Counted from the first letter of the stretch, positions 1 to 9,746 are shown. The stretch: 64,000 nucleotides of DNA from Rhodothermales bacterium (GCA_028284265.1 JANQRZ010000004.1:62001-126000), one strand, 5' to 3'. Notes: generated by a model from the sequence alone, not told the origin. A program made the numbers and translations.

Positions 1-1102
1 GGCGGCGATTGCTACGGCGTCCGGCCTGCGGACGGGTCTCCATACCTCACCCCACCTCTACGACCTCGCCGAGCGCCTCCGCATCAATGGCGTACCCGCG
101 CCGCATGACTGGATCGCCGATGCTGTGGCACGCTTCCGTCCGGCTTTCGACACGGTCGAGCCAAGCTTCTTCGAAGCGATGGTGGCGCTCAGTTTTCTGT
201 ACTTCGCCGAGCAGGAGGTAGACCTCGCGGTCGTCGAAGTGGGCCTCGGCGGGCGGCTGGACGCCACGAACGTGCTTCATCCCGAGGTGGCGCTCGTGAC
301 TCATATCGGGCTGGACCACACGGACCTGCTCGGGGAGACGCGCGAGGCGGTGGCGCGAGAGAAGGCCGGGATTGCCAAGCTGGGGGTGCCGCTGCTGAGT
401 GCCGCCGCGGGTGCGGATGTGATCGCAGCGCTGCGTGAGACCGCCGAAGCGCGGGGCGCTCAGTTCGTGAACGTGCGGGATGAGGTGGCGGTGGAGAACG
501 TGGAGGAACAGGTGGCTGGCCTCGTGCTGGACCTCACCACACCGAGCCGGACCTATCAGCGATTGCGCGTCGGACTGCCGGGGCGGCATCAGGTTTGGAA
601 CGCGGCTCTCGCAGTCCGGGCAGCAGAATCTGCTATCGCAGAAGTTATACATAATCCTGACACTGTTGCGAGAGGTCTGGCGGAGGTCGGGAAACTTAGT
701 GGCCTTGCAGGCCGTTGTGAAACGTACCAATCGACGCCTCTCATTCTGGTCGACGTAGCGCACAACGCGGATGGGCTTGAGGCCGCGCTGGCTGCCACAC
801 GCTCGGCACTTCCCCCGGCAGGTACGCTCTACGTGCTTTTCGGCACGATGCAGGACAAAGACATCGGCGCGCTCGCCGATGCACTCGTCCGCTACGATGC
901 CACGGTGCTGCCCGTCGGGTTGCCGACGCCGCGTGCGTTGCCTGCGGGGACTCTGCGCGACACCCTTCGCGCACGCGGCCTGCGCATCATTGACGTAGCC
1001 GGGGTGAAAGACGGCATCAATTGGTTTCGTCGGCAGGCGGGGGGTGCCGATGGGTTGCTCATCACCGGTTCACATCTCACCGTCGCCGAGGCCACTTCCT
1101 GA
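1..1102 (+). CDS. folC: Folylpolyglutamate/dihydrofolate synthase, 5' truncated by window edge
   Basis: This is the C-terminal part of a Mur-ligase-family FolC, which adds glutamate to folates (and often dihydropteroate) in the cytoplasm using ATP. The frame is already open at base 2, so the gene starts before the window. Visible family motifs are TSPHL near the start, [14 protein letters not shown] and the metal-binding stretch [12 protein letters not shown]. The P-loop is not in view. About 366 residues are present, so only the first few dozen should be missing. The C-terminal Rossmann-like domain ([11 protein letters not shown]) is intact and the gene ends at a TGA. It is followed by rho on the same strand after 118 bp without an obvious terminator. 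Confidence 0.95.
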   Translation, partial: AAIATASGLRTGLHTSPHLYDLAERLRINGVPAPHDWIADAVARFRPAFDTVEPSFFEAMVALSFLYFAEQEVDLAVVEVGLGGRLDATNVLHPEVALVTHIGLDHTDLLGETREAVAREKAGIAKLGVPLLSAAAGADVIAALRETAEARGAQFVNVRDEVAVENVEEQVAGLVLDLTTPSRTYQRLRVGLPGRHQVWNAALAVRAAESAIAEVIHNPDTVARGLAEVGKLSGLAGRCETYQSTPLILVDVAHNADGLEAALAATRSALPPAGTLYVLFGTMQDKDIGALADALVRYDATVLPVGLPTPRALPAGTLRDTLRARGLRIIDVAGVKDGINWFRRQAGGADGLLITGSHLTVAEATS

Positions 1103-1220
1103 CACCCGGCTCCTATCGAGTCCTCCTGCTCTTCTCGTTGCCTCGCGGCTTCGGTTACACCTTGGTCCCACACTTCTTCTGCTTGCAAGCACCGGCTCAC
1201 GGGTGCTGAGGCTCTCGGCA

Positions 1221-2672
1221 ATGAACATCGCCTCCCTCCAAACCAAGAAGCTCGGCGAACTACAGCGGATTGCCCGCGACCTTCGCGTCAAAGAATACTC
1301 CCACCTCCGGCGGGAGGACTTGATCTACCAGATCCTCGAAGCCTACGCGCGGAGGGACGCGGAACGCCCCGAGCCAAAGGAGGCCGAACTCCGGCCCGTT
1401 GACGTGCAGACACGGGACCCGCGCACCACCACGCGGGCCGAGCGCAGATCCCAGCCTCGCCGCACCGAGCGGCGCGGTCGGCAAGCGCGTCCTCGGCAGC
1501 CGCTCTCCGATGTCTACCCCGCCTACATGCGGGCCTTCGACCCTGCAACAACAGCGCTCGTTGGGATGATCCGCCGGGTTGGGGTGCTGGAAATCATGCC
1601 GGACGGTTACGGTTTCCTGCGCTCCGCGGAGTTCAACTACCTCCCGTCGGCGGACGACATCTACGTCTCGCCGTCGCAGATCAAGCGGTTCAATCTGCAG
1701 AAGGGCGATACGGTGGACGGCGAGATCCGACCGCCGAAAGAAGGGCAGCGGTTCTTCGCACTCATCCACGTCAACTCAATCAACGGCAGTGCGCCCGAGG
1801 GGCTGGGCGAGCGCGTAGAGTTCGACCACCTGACCCCGCTATTCGCCCACGAGGCGCTGCATCTGGAAACAGAGGGTACCGAGCACTCGACCCGCGTCAT
1901 GGACCTGTTTTGCCCCATCGGCAAAGGGCAGCGCGGCCTCATCGTGGCCCAGCCAAAGACGGGCAAGACGATGCTGCTCCAGAAGATCGCCAACGCCGTC
2001 ACGACCAACTATCCCGACGTACACCTCCTCATCCTGCTCGTCGATGAGCGCCCGGAGGAGGTGACCGATTTCGAGCGCAACGTCGAGGGCGAGGTCATCG
2101 CGTCTACCTTCGACGAAGAGCCAGAGCGGCACGTCGAAGTCGCCGAGGTCGTGCTTGCCAAGGCCAAGCGGTACGTCGAGGGTGGGCAGGACGTGGTCGT
2201 GCTGCTCGACTCGATCACGCGCCTCGCACGGGCGCACAACGCCGTGTTCGCCGGGCAGAACCGGACGATGTCAGGTGGCCTCGAAGCAGGGGCGCTGCGT
2301 GGGCCGAAGCGGTTCTTTGGCAGTGCCCGCGCCGTCGAAGAAGGCGGCTCGCTTACGATCATTGGGACCGCCCTCGTGAACACCGGCTCGAAGATGGACG
2401 ACGTAATCTTCGAGGAGTTCAAGGGCACCGGCAACATGGAGATGGTGCTCAGCCGCGACCTCGCCAACCGCCGCATCTTTCCCGCCATCGACCTCCTCGC
2501 CAGCGGCACGCGCCGCGAGGAGTTGCTCGTCCCCGAGGAATCGCTCCAGCGCATCCACATTCTCCGCCGCTTCCTCGCCGAGATGGACCCCGTGGACGCC
2601 ATGCCCTTTCTCCTCGACCGGATGAACGGCACGGTGAACAACGCCGAGTTTCTAGAGGCGATGAACTCATAG
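1221..2672 (+). CDS. rho: Transcription termination factor Rho
   Basis: Rho is the hexameric RNA helicase/ATPase that ends transcription. The ORF track extends upstream to 1044, but ATG 1221 ([18 protein letters not shown]) starts exactly at the Rho_N domain, giving 483 residues. Order: Rho_N (about 5-45), an Arg/Pro-rich linker (about 47-98, [20 protein letters not shown]), the cold-shock-like primary RNA site ([15 protein letters not shown]), then the RecA-type ATPase with Walker [16 protein letters not shown], the [11 protein letters not shown] segment and Walker [17 protein letters not shown]. Bacteroidota-lineage Rho proteins commonly carry a basic insert between the first two domains, as here. 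It converges on the MFS gene with a 20-bp gap. Confidence 0.97.
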   Translation: MNIASLQTKKLGELQRIARDLRVKEYSHLRREDLIYQILEAYARRDAERPEPKEAELRPVDVQTRDPRTTTRAERRSQPRRTERRGRQARPRQPLSDVYPAYMRAFDPATTALVGMIRRVGVLEIMPDGYGFLRSAEFNYLPSADDIYVSPSQIKRFNLQKGDTVDGEIRPPKEGQRFFALIHVNSINGSAPEGLGERVEFDHLTPLFAHEALHLETEGTEHSTRVMDLFCPIGKGQRGLIVAQPKTGKTMLLQKIANAVTTNYPDVHLLILLVDERPEEVTDFERNVEGEVIASTFDEEPERHVEVAEVVLAKAKRYVEGGQDVVVLLDSITRLARAHNAVFAGQNRTMSGGLEAGALRGPKRFFGSARAVEEGGSLTIIGTALVNTGSKMDDVIFEEFKGTGNMEMVLSRDLANRRIFPAIDLLASGTRREELLVPEESLQRIHILRRFLAEMDPVDAMPFLLDRMNGTVNNAEFLEAMNS

Positions 2673-2692
2673 GGACACGGCGTGCCGTACCC

Positions 2693-3973
2693 CTACACCT
2701 CCGCCACTTCCGCTGCGACCGTCGCCTGTGCTTCCTCGGCATCGGGCGTGCCCGGTTCAGGGAGGAAGCGCCACACGAGTGCCGCCATGAGTAGGATCAC
2801 GATGGCCGAGAGCCATGTCGTCGGGCGGTAGCCCATCCCGGCGTAGGTTACGCCCGCGAGGCTCGCGCCGAGGCCCGTGCCGATCTGCCCGATGGCAATC
2901 GTCAGCGAGAGCAGGGTGCCGCGCAGCTTGTCCGGGACGAGCGCCGTCAGGAGCGCTTGCAGCGGCGACATCCGCATCGAGAACAGGCCCATGATGGCGA
3001 CGTAGAGCGGGTACGCCACCCAGCGTTCGACGACAGCGTAGGTGACGAGGGCCGTCACCACCGACAGGCCGAAGCATGACACGAGGATCAGCGGCTTCCG
3101 CCCGATCCGGTCCGAGAGCGTCCCCGCCCACGGCCCGACCATCACGCTTACCATCCCGCCGACCAGAAAGAGCGTGGCGATAAAGTCGATAGGCACGTCG
3201 CCAATCGCGAGCGGTTTGCCGAAGAGGAATACCTCCAGTGGGAAGTTTGCCGTGAGCCACTGCGGGAGGTAGATGACGAGCAAGCTCAAGCTGAAGTACA
3301 TCAGGAAGTAGGTCGCCGAGGCGGCCCGGACGGACGCCACGCCGAGGAGGTCGCGGTAGCGCCGCAGCGTCCCGAGAATGGTCATCTTGTCTGACTCCAT
3401 TTCCACGTTCGGTTGCGGCACCACCTGCCAGATCAGCACGAACGCCACCGTCATCAGCACGGCGAAGGCGAGAAAGGGGAGCCGGAAACCCGCTGCCGCG
3501 GCCAGCACACGCCCGAGCGGAATCCCGATGACGAGGCCGAACGCCACGCCGCTCATCACCCAGCCCGTTGCCCAGCCACGCCGCTCGTAGGGGAAGTAGT
3601 CGCCGACGTAGGAGACCGCCGCGCCACTGAGCATCCCGCCTGCCGCGCCCGCGAGCGCCCGGACGATCAGCATCCCGGTGTACGTCTGCACGAGGCCATG
3701 CAGTGCCAGCATCGCCGCAAGCGCCCCCGATCCGATCAGCAGCACCCGCCGCCGCCCGATCCGGTCCGAGATCGGCCCCATCACGACCGCCGCGATGGCG
3801 AGGGCAAATGAGTAGACCGTGACCAGCGTCCCGCGCAGCGACTCCGGGATTGCGAGCGCGTCCCCGATGATCGGCAGGATGGGGGTGATGATGATGGTCT
3901 GGCTCGCGGCCGTGAAGACCATGAGCCAGAGCGAGAACAGGATGCCGTAGGTGCGGGGTGTCGCGTGAGCCAA
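2693..3973 (-). CDS. Major facilitator superfamily transporter
   Basis: A 426-residue inner-membrane protein with about 12 hydrophobic segments and two copies of the MFS loop 2-3 signature, GPISDRIGRRRVLLIGSG in the N-half and GTLSDRIGRKPLI in the C-half. This layout is typical of 12-TM drug/metabolite:H+ antiporters. The substrate cannot be read from sequence. The start codon at 3973 begins MAHATPRTYGILFSLW, placing the first TM helix right after a short cytoplasmic tail. It is monocistronic, converging with rho and divergent from the TonB-dependent receptor gene. Confidence 0.9.
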   Translation of the reverse strand: MAHATPRTYGILFSLWLMVFTAASQTIIITPILPIIGDALAIPESLRGTLVTVYSFALAIAAVVMGPISDRIGRRRVLLIGSGALAAMLALHGLVQTYTGMLIVRALAGAAGGMLSGAAVSYVGDYFPYERRGWATGWVMSGVAFGLVIGIPLGRVLAAAAGFRLPFLAFAVLMTVAFVLIWQVVPQPNVEMESDKMTILGTLRRYRDLLGVASVRAASATYFLMYFSLSLLVIYLPQWLTANFPLEVFLFGKPLAIGDVPIDFIATLFLVGGMVSVMVGPWAGTLSDRIGRKPLILVSCFGLSVVTALVTYAVVERWVAYPLYVAIMGLFSMRMSPLQALLTALVPDKLRGTLLSLTIAIGQIGTGLGASLAGVTYAGMGYRPTTWLSAIVILLMAALVWRFLPEPGTPDAEEAQATVAAEVAEV

Positions 3974-4171
3974 ATAAAAACCTGTCGAAACGGATATCGG
4001 GAAAGCCTAGCGCGGGGAAAAGTTGCAGCGGGTCGCGGAAAGGAGCAGCGGTGTTGCAGGAGGCGATGCCCGTGATGCGACGGCGAGGCCTCTTCGAGGG
4101 GCCAGACGGGCCTGCTAGGAGGGAGTTACGGGGTGCGTTGCAGAGCGGCCTTCACATGGTCTCCGCAGGCA
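3974..4171. other. Intergenic region, upstream of the MFS gene
   Basis: This is the promoter-side half of the 313-bp divergent gap between the MFS gene and the receptor gene at 4287. I see no convincing gene; the 72-aa frame at 3958-4176 overlaps the MFS start and has no recognisable content. The phased-repeat promoter of the receptor operon begins directly after it. Confidence 0.5.
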
Positions 4172-4228
4172 GGTAACACTACGGTAATACGCCGCTAACA
4201 GCGGGGTAATGTCGGCGTTCTAAGTTTC
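4172..4228 (+). promoter_or_regulatory. Pho-box-like array of four 11-bp-phased heptamers plus -7-like element
   Basis: Four heptamers GGTAACA, GGTAATA, GCTAACA and GGTAATG start at 4172, 4183, 4194 and 4205, each separated by exactly 4 bp, giving an 11-bp direct-repeat period. Ten bases after the end of the last copy lies TAAGTTTC (4221-4228), close to the Bacteroidota -7 consensus TAnnTTTG. Phased 7+4 direct repeats are the architecture of PhoB/OmpR-family winged-helix regulator sites. The same arrangement recurs at 8832 before the PlcP-like gene. The regulator itself is not in the window, so a phosphate signal is inference. Confidence 0.65.
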
Positions 4229-4286
4229 GGTTCGAGCATGGAAGAGGGGCTTCCACGCTCTCCTCCCACAAACTACAGCGAACCCC

Positions 4287-7166
4287 ATGACTCCCACTAC
4301 GCTCGCCGTGCGCCTGTCGCGCACCCTCCGACAGTCGGCCTCCATTGGGTTGACTCTCCTTTTCCTCCTCCTTGCCGCCCCGGCAGCGTTCGCCCAGACG
4401 GGCACGATTGCTGGTATTGTCGTAGACGAAGACCTCGGCGAGACGCTCATCGGCGTCAACGTGCTCGTCGAAGAGCTTGGCACCGGTGCCGCCACGGGCT
4501 TGGACGGTGACTACCGGATTCCCGGCGTGCCCGCCGGTACGTACACGCTCGTCGTCTCCTACCTCGGCTACAACAGCCAGCGCATCACCGGCGTCACCGT
4601 CACTGAGGGCACGACGACCGTCGATGTCGCCCTCTCAGAAGAAACCCTCGAAATAGAGGGCGAAGTCATCGTTGAGGCGCGCGCACTTCGCAACAACGAG
4701 GCGACCCTGCTCCGGGACCGGCAGAAGGCGGCCGGGTTGAGCGACGCGATCTCCGCCGAGACGATCTCCAAGAGCGGCTCCTCCAGTGCCGCCGACGCGA
4801 TGGAGAAAGTGACCGGTGCCAGCGTCCAGGACGGACGCTACGTTTACGTCCGCGGTCTCGGCGATCGCTACATGAACACCCAACTCAACGGAGCAACGCT
4901 CCCGAGCTCGGACCCGGACCGCAACGCTGTTCCGCTCGACCTCTTCCCCGGTGGCCTCCTCGACAACATCGTCACGTCGAAGACCTTCACGCCGGACAAG
5001 CCCGGCGACTTCACCGGCGGCTCGGTCAACATCGCGACGAAGTCGTTCCCGGACCAGCTCACGCTCGGATTCTCCTCGTCAATGTCGGTCAACACAAACG
5101 CCGCGCCCGGCAGCGACATCCTGCTCGTCCCAGGTGGACTCGGCATGCTCGGGACGTCGGACGAGGGGCTGCCGCAGGCGCTTGAAAACGCCGACGTGCC
5201 GTCGATTGGCGAAACCTTCGGCGACGCGGCAGCGGCGCAAGAACTGGACGAACTCTCCAAAGCCTTCAATGGCTCGATGGCTCCGACGGTCGGTGCCGCT
5301 CCCGTCGCGCAGAGCTACAGCTTTTCGCTTGGCAATCGCACCGAGCTTTTCGGTAAGCCGCTGGGCTTCATCGGCTCGGCCAACTGGAGCCGCAGCACGT
5401 CGGCCTACGATGATGGACGTTTCGGGCAGTTCTCCCTACCGGGCAGCGGCGCAGGCGTGACCGAGCTCACGCCAGACTTGCGCCTGACGGATCAGTCCGG
5501 CAGCGAAGAGATTCTCTGGGGCGGCCTCGCGAACCTCTCATACCGCCTGGCGCAGCGCCACGAACTCGGGCTGAACCTGCTTTACAACCAGAGCGGTCAG
5601 CAGAGTGCACGTCTCCGCACCGGCTCGTTCCCGCGCGACCTCTCCTCGAACCAGGTCTACGAGACGCGCGCCCTCGAAACCATCGAGCGTGCTCTCGCCT
5701 CGGTCCAGCTTCGCGGTGAGCACGCCTTCACCGACCGGGGCACCCAGGTGGAGTGGAACGCCTCGCTCGCCCGCTCGACGCAGGACGAGCCGGACCTCCG
5801 CTTCTTCTCGAACCACTTCACGCCGAGCGCGATCGACACGTCGTACACGATTGCGGCCAACCTCTACCCCGAGCCGACGCGCTACTTCCGCGACCTCGAA
5901 GAGAACAGCGCGACGGCCAACCTCGATGTGACGGTGCCCGTCCGTCTCTTCGACCGCACGCTGCGGTTCAAGACTGGTGGCTCGTTTCTCGCGAAGGAGC
6001 GCACCTTCCGCGAGCGCCGCTACGAGTTCCAGCGCAACGCCAACCAACTCACCTACTCGGGTGACGCCGAGTCGTTCTTCGGCGATCAGAGCGTCGGCAT
6101 CATCGGGCAGGACGAGGACGGGCGTCCCGTCTTTGGCAACTACCTCGTCGATCTCTCCACCCCGCGCAACAACTACGACGGCATCCAGACCGTCGCCGCC
6201 GGGTACGGTATGATGGATGCCGCCGTCACGGACAAACTCCGCCTCATCGCCGGGGCGCGTGTTGAGACGACCGACATCGAAGTCGAGAACCTTGCAGCTC
6301 AGCGAGACCGGGGCACCATCAGCGAGGTCGATGTGCTGCCGTCGTTGAGTGGGGTCTATGCGCTCTCGGACCGGATGAATGTCCGCGCCGCGTACGGCCG
6401 CACGCTCGCCCGCCCGACGTTCCGCGAGTTCGCGCCGTACAACTCCTACGACTTCGTTGACAACCTGATCTACATCGGCAACACCAGCCTAGAGCGCTCG
6501 CTCGTCGACAACTTCGATGTACGGTGGGAGTGGTTCTTCCAGCCCGGCCAGATCGTCGCCGTGAGCGGGTTCTACAAGCAGTTCGACGGCCCCATCGAAC
6601 GCGTCATCCGGTCTGCCGCCACGAACCTCGAAGTCGAGTACAACAACCTCGACGCGGCCCAGGTCTACGGGCTGGAGATGGAGGCCCGCACCGGCCTCGG
6701 CGTCTTCGGCGATGTCTTCCGCCACTTCCAGGCGGGGGCCAACGTCACGCTCGTTCAGTCGGTCGTGGACATCGACGCGGACGAACTGGCGCAGATCCGC
6801 GCGGCCAATCCCAACGCCGACGAAACGCGCTCGCTTCAGGGGCAGTCGCCCTACGTGGTCAACCTCGACTTTGGGTACGAGAACCTGGAGCGCGGGACGG
6901 CCATCAGCCTCTTCTACAACGTCTTCGGCGAGCGGCTCTACGCCGTCGCCCGTGGCGGGGCGCCGAACTACTTCGAGCAGCCGCGCCACATGCTCGACTT
7001 CGTGGCCTCGCAAGAGGTCGGACGCGGCTTCACCGTCAAGCTCTCGGCCAAGAACCTGCTCGACGCCAAGTACGAGATCGCGCAGACGTTCCGGGGCACC
7101 GACTTCATCAATCGGAGCTATAGCCAGGGCCGGTCCTTCTCGCTCGGCGTGAGCTACAGCCTCTAA
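4287..7166 (+). CDS. TonB-dependent receptor with carboxypeptidase-regulatory N-domain
   Basis: A 959-residue outer-membrane active transporter. A signal peptide (about 1-36, ending AAPAAFA) is followed by a CarboxypepD_reg-like beta-sandwich (about 38-120, GTIAGIVVDEDLGETLIGVN), a plug domain (about 150-260, with VYVRGLGDRYMNTQLNGA) and a long beta-barrel to the C-terminus (LGVSYSL). Start ATG 4287 puts the signal peptide in the normal place. It lies about 58 bp after the putative -7 element and is followed 72 bp later by a lipoprotein gene, probably its partner. The repeat-array promoter suggests induction by an OmpR-type regulator, perhaps PhoB. The substrate is unknown; phosphate or a phosphorylated compound would fit the context. 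Confidence 0.92.
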   Translation: MTPTTLAVRLSRTLRQSASIGLTLLFLLLAAPAAFAQTGTIAGIVVDEDLGETLIGVNVLVEELGTGAATGLDGDYRIPGVPAGTYTLVVSYLGYNSQRITGVTVTEGTTTVDVALSEETLEIEGEVIVEARALRNNEATLLRDRQKAAGLSDAISAETISKSGSSSAADAMEKVTGASVQDGRYVYVRGLGDRYMNTQLNGATLPSSDPDRNAVPLDLFPGGLLDNIVTSKTFTPDKPGDFTGGSVNIATKSFPDQLTLGFSSSMSVNTNAAPGSDILLVPGGLGMLGTSDEGLPQALENADVPSIGETFGDAAAAQELDELSKAFNGSMAPTVGAAPVAQSYSFSLGNRTELFGKPLGFIGSANWSRSTSAYDDGRFGQFSLPGSGAGVTELTPDLRLTDQSGSEEILWGGLANLSYRLAQRHELGLNLLYNQSGQQSARLRTGSFPRDLSSNQVYETRALETIERALASVQLRGEHAFTDRGTQVEWNASLARSTQDEPDLRFFSNHFTPSAIDTSYTIAANLYPEPTRYFRDLEENSATANLDVTVPVRLFDRTLRFKTGGSFLAKERTFRERRYEFQRNANQLTYSGDAESFFGDQSVGIIGQDEDGRPVFGNYLVDLSTPRNNYDGIQTVAAGYGMMDAAVTDKLRLIAGARVETTDIEVENLAAQRDRGTISEVDVLPSLSGVYALSDRMNVRAAYGRTLARPTFREFAPYNSYDFVDNLIYIGNTSLERSLVDNFDVRWEWFFQPGQIVAVSGFYKQFDGPIERVIRSAATNLEVEYNNLDAAQVYGLEMEARTGLGVFGDVFRHFQAGANVTLVQSVVDIDADELAQIRAANPNADETRSLQGQSPYVVNLDFGYENLERGTAISLFYNVFGERLYAVARGGAPNYFEQPRHMLDFVASQEVGRGFTVKLSAKNLLDAKYEIAQTFRGTDFINRSYSQGRSFSLGVSYSL

Positions 7167-7238
7167 CAACATCCGGGTCGCTGGACTTAGCTCCGGCGGA
7201 CGGATGCCCTCCATCGACCCAACACCACAACCCACAGC

Positions 7239-8729
7239 ATGAACGCTTTTCTGAAACGCATTGCAGCCCTTTCGGCTATCGCGCTCTTCGCCTTCGCCTT
7301 CGTCGGATGCGACAGCGACGACGAAGACCCGCCGCAAGAGGAGACCTTCACCCTCTATGAAGCCTTCACCGGTCCCTCCGGGGACGGGGTCCGCATCACC
7401 GACCGCGGTGAGGGCACGGGTACCCGCACGCTCTCGGCCGACACCACCTACTACCTCAGCGGCTTCGTCTTCGTCAACAGCGGCCAGACGCTCACGATTG
7501 AGGCCGGTACCGTCGTGCGCGGCCTCCCCGGTGAGGGCGAGGATGCCTCGGCGCTCATCGTCGCGCAGGGTGGCCGGATCGAGGCCAACGGCACGGCCAC
7601 GACCCCGATCATCTTCACCAGCGCTGGCGATGACGTGACCAACCCGAACGACATCCCGGCGGGCACCAGCGGCCTTTGGGGCGGCGTCATCGTCCTCGGC
7701 AACGCGCCGACGAATACGACGCCTGCCACCGTTGCCATCGAAGGCATCCCGACGACCGAGACGCGTGGCCTCTATGGGGGCAGCAGCGCCGGGGACAACT
7801 CGGGCACGCTCCGCTACGTCTCGATCCGCTACGGCGGCACGGACATCGGCGCGGGCAACGAGATCAACGGTCTCACGCTCGGCGGTGTTGGTTCCGCCAC
7901 GACCATCGAATACGTCGAGGTCTTCGGCAATGCCGACGACGGCGTCGAGTTCTTCGGCGGCACGGTCAACACGAAGTACCTCGCCGTCGCCTTCGTCGGC
8001 GACGACTCGTTCGACACCGACCAGGGGTACACCGGGGACAACCAGTTCTGGTTCACCATCCAGTCGCCCACGACCGGCAACCGGGCCGGTGAGCACGACG
8101 GCGGCGACAGCGACCTCGGCGGTGAAGATGCCATGCCGTTCTCGACCGTCCGGGTCTCGAACGCGACCTACATCGGTTCCGGCACGGCCTCGGGCAACGA
8201 CGACAACGACCGCGTCCTCGAAGTCCGCGACAACTCGGCGGTGCAGTTCTACAACTCGATCTTCACCGACTTCGCCGACGGAGCCATCCGAATCGAAGAC
8301 CTCATGGACGCCAGCGCCCAAGACAGCCGTGCCCGCTTCGACGGTGGCGACTTCGCCTTCCAGAACAACTACTGGTTCGGCTTCGGGGCTGGCGACGATC
8401 TCCCCAGTATCATCGACATCACCAAGTTCGATCCCGATGACGACGAGACCACGGACAATGACGAGGAGGTGGACCCGACCTTCCGCACGACGCTTGTGGA
8501 CTATCTCGGTGCTAATGGCAATGTTCTCGCCGATCCGATGCTCACGGGCATCAGCCGTTCCACAGATGGTGGCCTGAACCCGGCGCTGGCCGGTGGCAGT
8601 CCGGCTCTCCAGGGGGCGCAGATTCCAAGCGGTGACTTCCAGAATGTGAGCTATATCGGTGCCTTCGGCACGACGAACTGGCTCAAGGGCTGGACCGCAC
8701 TCGACGCTCTCGGCTATCTCGCCGACTAA
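7239..8729 (+). CDS. Surface/periplasmic lipoprotein partner of the TonB-dependent receptor
   Basis: A 496-residue lipoprotein with a lipobox ending FAFVGC (Cys24) and an acidic linker (DSDDEDPPQEE). The body looks like a right-handed beta-helix: TLTIEAGTVVRG, ALIVAQGGRIEANGTATTPIIFTS, then a GLWGGVIVLG turn. Relatives are widespread in Bacteroidota, usually encoded next to a TonB-dependent receptor of the type found here, and are often given uninformative names. It may capture substrate for the receptor, as SusD does for SusC, but it has no SusD-like helices. It is transcribed with 4287-7166 and is closed by a strong terminator. Confidence 0.85.
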   Translation: MNAFLKRIAALSAIALFAFAFVGCDSDDEDPPQEETFTLYEAFTGPSGDGVRITDRGEGTGTRTLSADTTYYLSGFVFVNSGQTLTIEAGTVVRGLPGEGEDASALIVAQGGRIEANGTATTPIIFTSAGDDVTNPNDIPAGTSGLWGGVIVLGNAPTNTTPATVAIEGIPTTETRGLYGGSSAGDNSGTLRYVSIRYGGTDIGAGNEINGLTLGGVGSATTIEYVEVFGNADDGVEFFGGTVNTKYLAVAFVGDDSFDTDQGYTGDNQFWFTIQSPTTGNRAGEHDGGDSDLGGEDAMPFSTVRVSNATYIGSGTASGNDDNDRVLEVRDNSAVQFYNSIFTDFADGAIRIEDLMDASAQDSRARFDGGDFAFQNNYWFGFGAGDDLPSIIDITKFDPDDDETTDNDEEVDPTFRTTLVDYLGANGNVLADPMLTGISRSTDGGLNPALAGGSPALQGAQIPSGDFQNVSYIGAFGTTNWLKGWTALDALGYLAD

Positions 8730-8774
8730 GCTCAGCGATGCAACACCTGTGCTGTACCGCCCGGTATAGCCAGC

Positions 8775-8819
8775 CAGGACGCCGGTTTCCTCGTGGGAGG
8801 GGAGCCGGCGTCCTTTTTT
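8775..8819 (+). terminator. Rho-independent terminator after the lipoprotein gene
   Basis: AGGACGCCGG (8776-8785) pairs with CCGGCGTCCT (8805-8814) as a perfect 10-bp stem, followed directly by a run of T. It ends the receptor-lipoprotein operon and insulates the following repeat-array promoter. Confidence 0.85.
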
Positions 8820-8831
8820 ATATGACCCACT

Positions 8832-8888
8832 GATAACACGTTGGTGTTATCCCGGTAATGCAGCGTTCACAGTAGGGGCGTACTCTGG
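8832..8888 (+). promoter_or_regulatory. Second Pho-box-like array, upstream of the plcP-like operon
   Basis: Heptamers GATAACA, GGTGTTA, GGTAATG and GTTCACA start at 8832, 8843, 8854 and 8865 with 4-bp spacers, so the period is 11 bp as at 4172. Ten bases after the last heptamer lies TACTCTGG (8881), the same spacing to a TA-starting element as in the first array. The first two heptamers also create an inverted repeat (ATAACAC…GTGTTAT), but the phasing fits direct repeats better. The individual heptamers are less uniform than in the first array. Confidence 0.6.
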
Positions 8889-8933
8889 CAGCCATCAGAA
8901 GTACCTCAGACCGACCTCACTGGGGCACTGCCT

Positions 8934-9746
8934 ATGACGACGCGGCGTTTCCGCAGCATCTGGATCTCCGATCTCCACCTCGGCACGCACGGCTGCCAAG
9001 CCGAGAGCGTACTCGACTTCCTCCGCCACACCGAATCCGAGCACCTCTACCTCGTCGGCGACCTCGTTGATGGGTGGGCGCTCCGGCGGAACTGGCACTG
9101 GCCGCAGGCCCACAACGATGTGGTGCAGAAGCTCCTGCGTAAGGCGCGCAAGGGCACCCACGTCGTCTACGTGCCCGGCAACCACGACGACTTCGCGCAC
9201 CACTTCACCGGCCTCATCTTCGGGGAGATCGAGATCACGCGCGAGGCGGTCCATGACACCGCCGACGGTCGCATCCTCCTCGTTCTCCACGGCGACCAGT
9301 TCGACGGAGCGGTGAAGTTCGCGCCGTGGCTCTCGCACCTCGGGGCACGGGCCTATGAAACGGCGCTCGCCCTGAACACCGTGCTCAATCGCGTGCGCCG
9401 AGCCTTCGGGATGCCCTATTGGTCGCTGGCTGGCTACCTGAAAGGGAAGACCAAGAAGGCCGTGCAGTACGTCGCCGGGTTCGAGGAAGCCGTTGCCCGC
9501 CGTGCCCGCGAGCGCGATGTGGACGGAATCATCTGCGGTCATATCCACAAGGCCGAACTCCGGCCCATCGACGGCATCCTCTACGCGAACTGCGGCGACT
9601 GGGTGGAGAACTGCACCGCCCTCGTTGAGCATGAAGACGGGCGGCTGGAGATCGTGCGCTGGCCCACGTTGCCAGCGACAGCGGCTCCGTCAGGCGACGG
9701 CCTCGCCTCGGGGTTGCCCCTTCTCAACACGGTTCGGTCGCTGTAG
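8934..9746 (+). CDS. plcP: PlcP-like calcineurin-type metallophosphoesterase (lipid remodelling)
   Basis: A 270-residue binuclear-metal phosphoesterase with all five family blocks: SDLHLG, VGDLVDGW, GNHDD, HGDQFD and GHIH. Length and motifs such as HLGTHGCQAE, HNDVVQKLLRKARKGT and NCGDWVENCTA fit the COG2908 branch containing rhizobial and marine PlcP, which cuts phospholipid headgroups to release diacylglycerol when phosphate is scarce. The LpxH-like UDP-2,3-diacylglucosamine hydrolases are related and cannot be fully excluded. No signal peptide, so it acts at the inner face of the membrane. Two facts favour PlcP: the Pho-box-like promoter and the glycosyltransferase 35 bp downstream. Confidence 0.85.
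   Translation: MTTRRFRSIWISDLHLGTHGCQAESVLDFLRHTESEHLYLVGDLVDGWALRRNWHWPQAHNDVVQKLLRKARKGTHVVYVPGNHDDFAHHFTGLIFGEIEITREAVHDTADGRILLVLHGDQFDGAVKFAPWLSHLGARAYETALALNTVLNRVRRAFGMPYWSLAGYLKGKTKKAVQYVAGFEEAVARRARERDVDGIICGHIHKAELRPIDGILYANCGDWVENCTALVEHEDGRLEIVRWPTLPATAAPSGDGLASGLPLLNTVRSL

Noticed and set aside
6489-8321. 610-aa minus-strand ORF
   Set aside because: Antisense to both the TonB-dependent receptor and its lipoprotein partner, spanning their junction; rich in Val/Arg/Asp/Glu as typical shadow ORFs in GC-rich DNA.
8833-8850. ATAACAC-GTTG-GTGTTAT as a simple inverted-repeat operator
   Set aside because: The 11-bp phase with two further heptamers and the match to the 4172 array favour direct repeats; the inverted repeat is probably a by-product.
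8872-8880. GTAGGGGCG near the plcP promoter as a third copy of the dispersed palindrome
   Set aside because: Only one arm is present; no inverted partner follows, so chance is likely.
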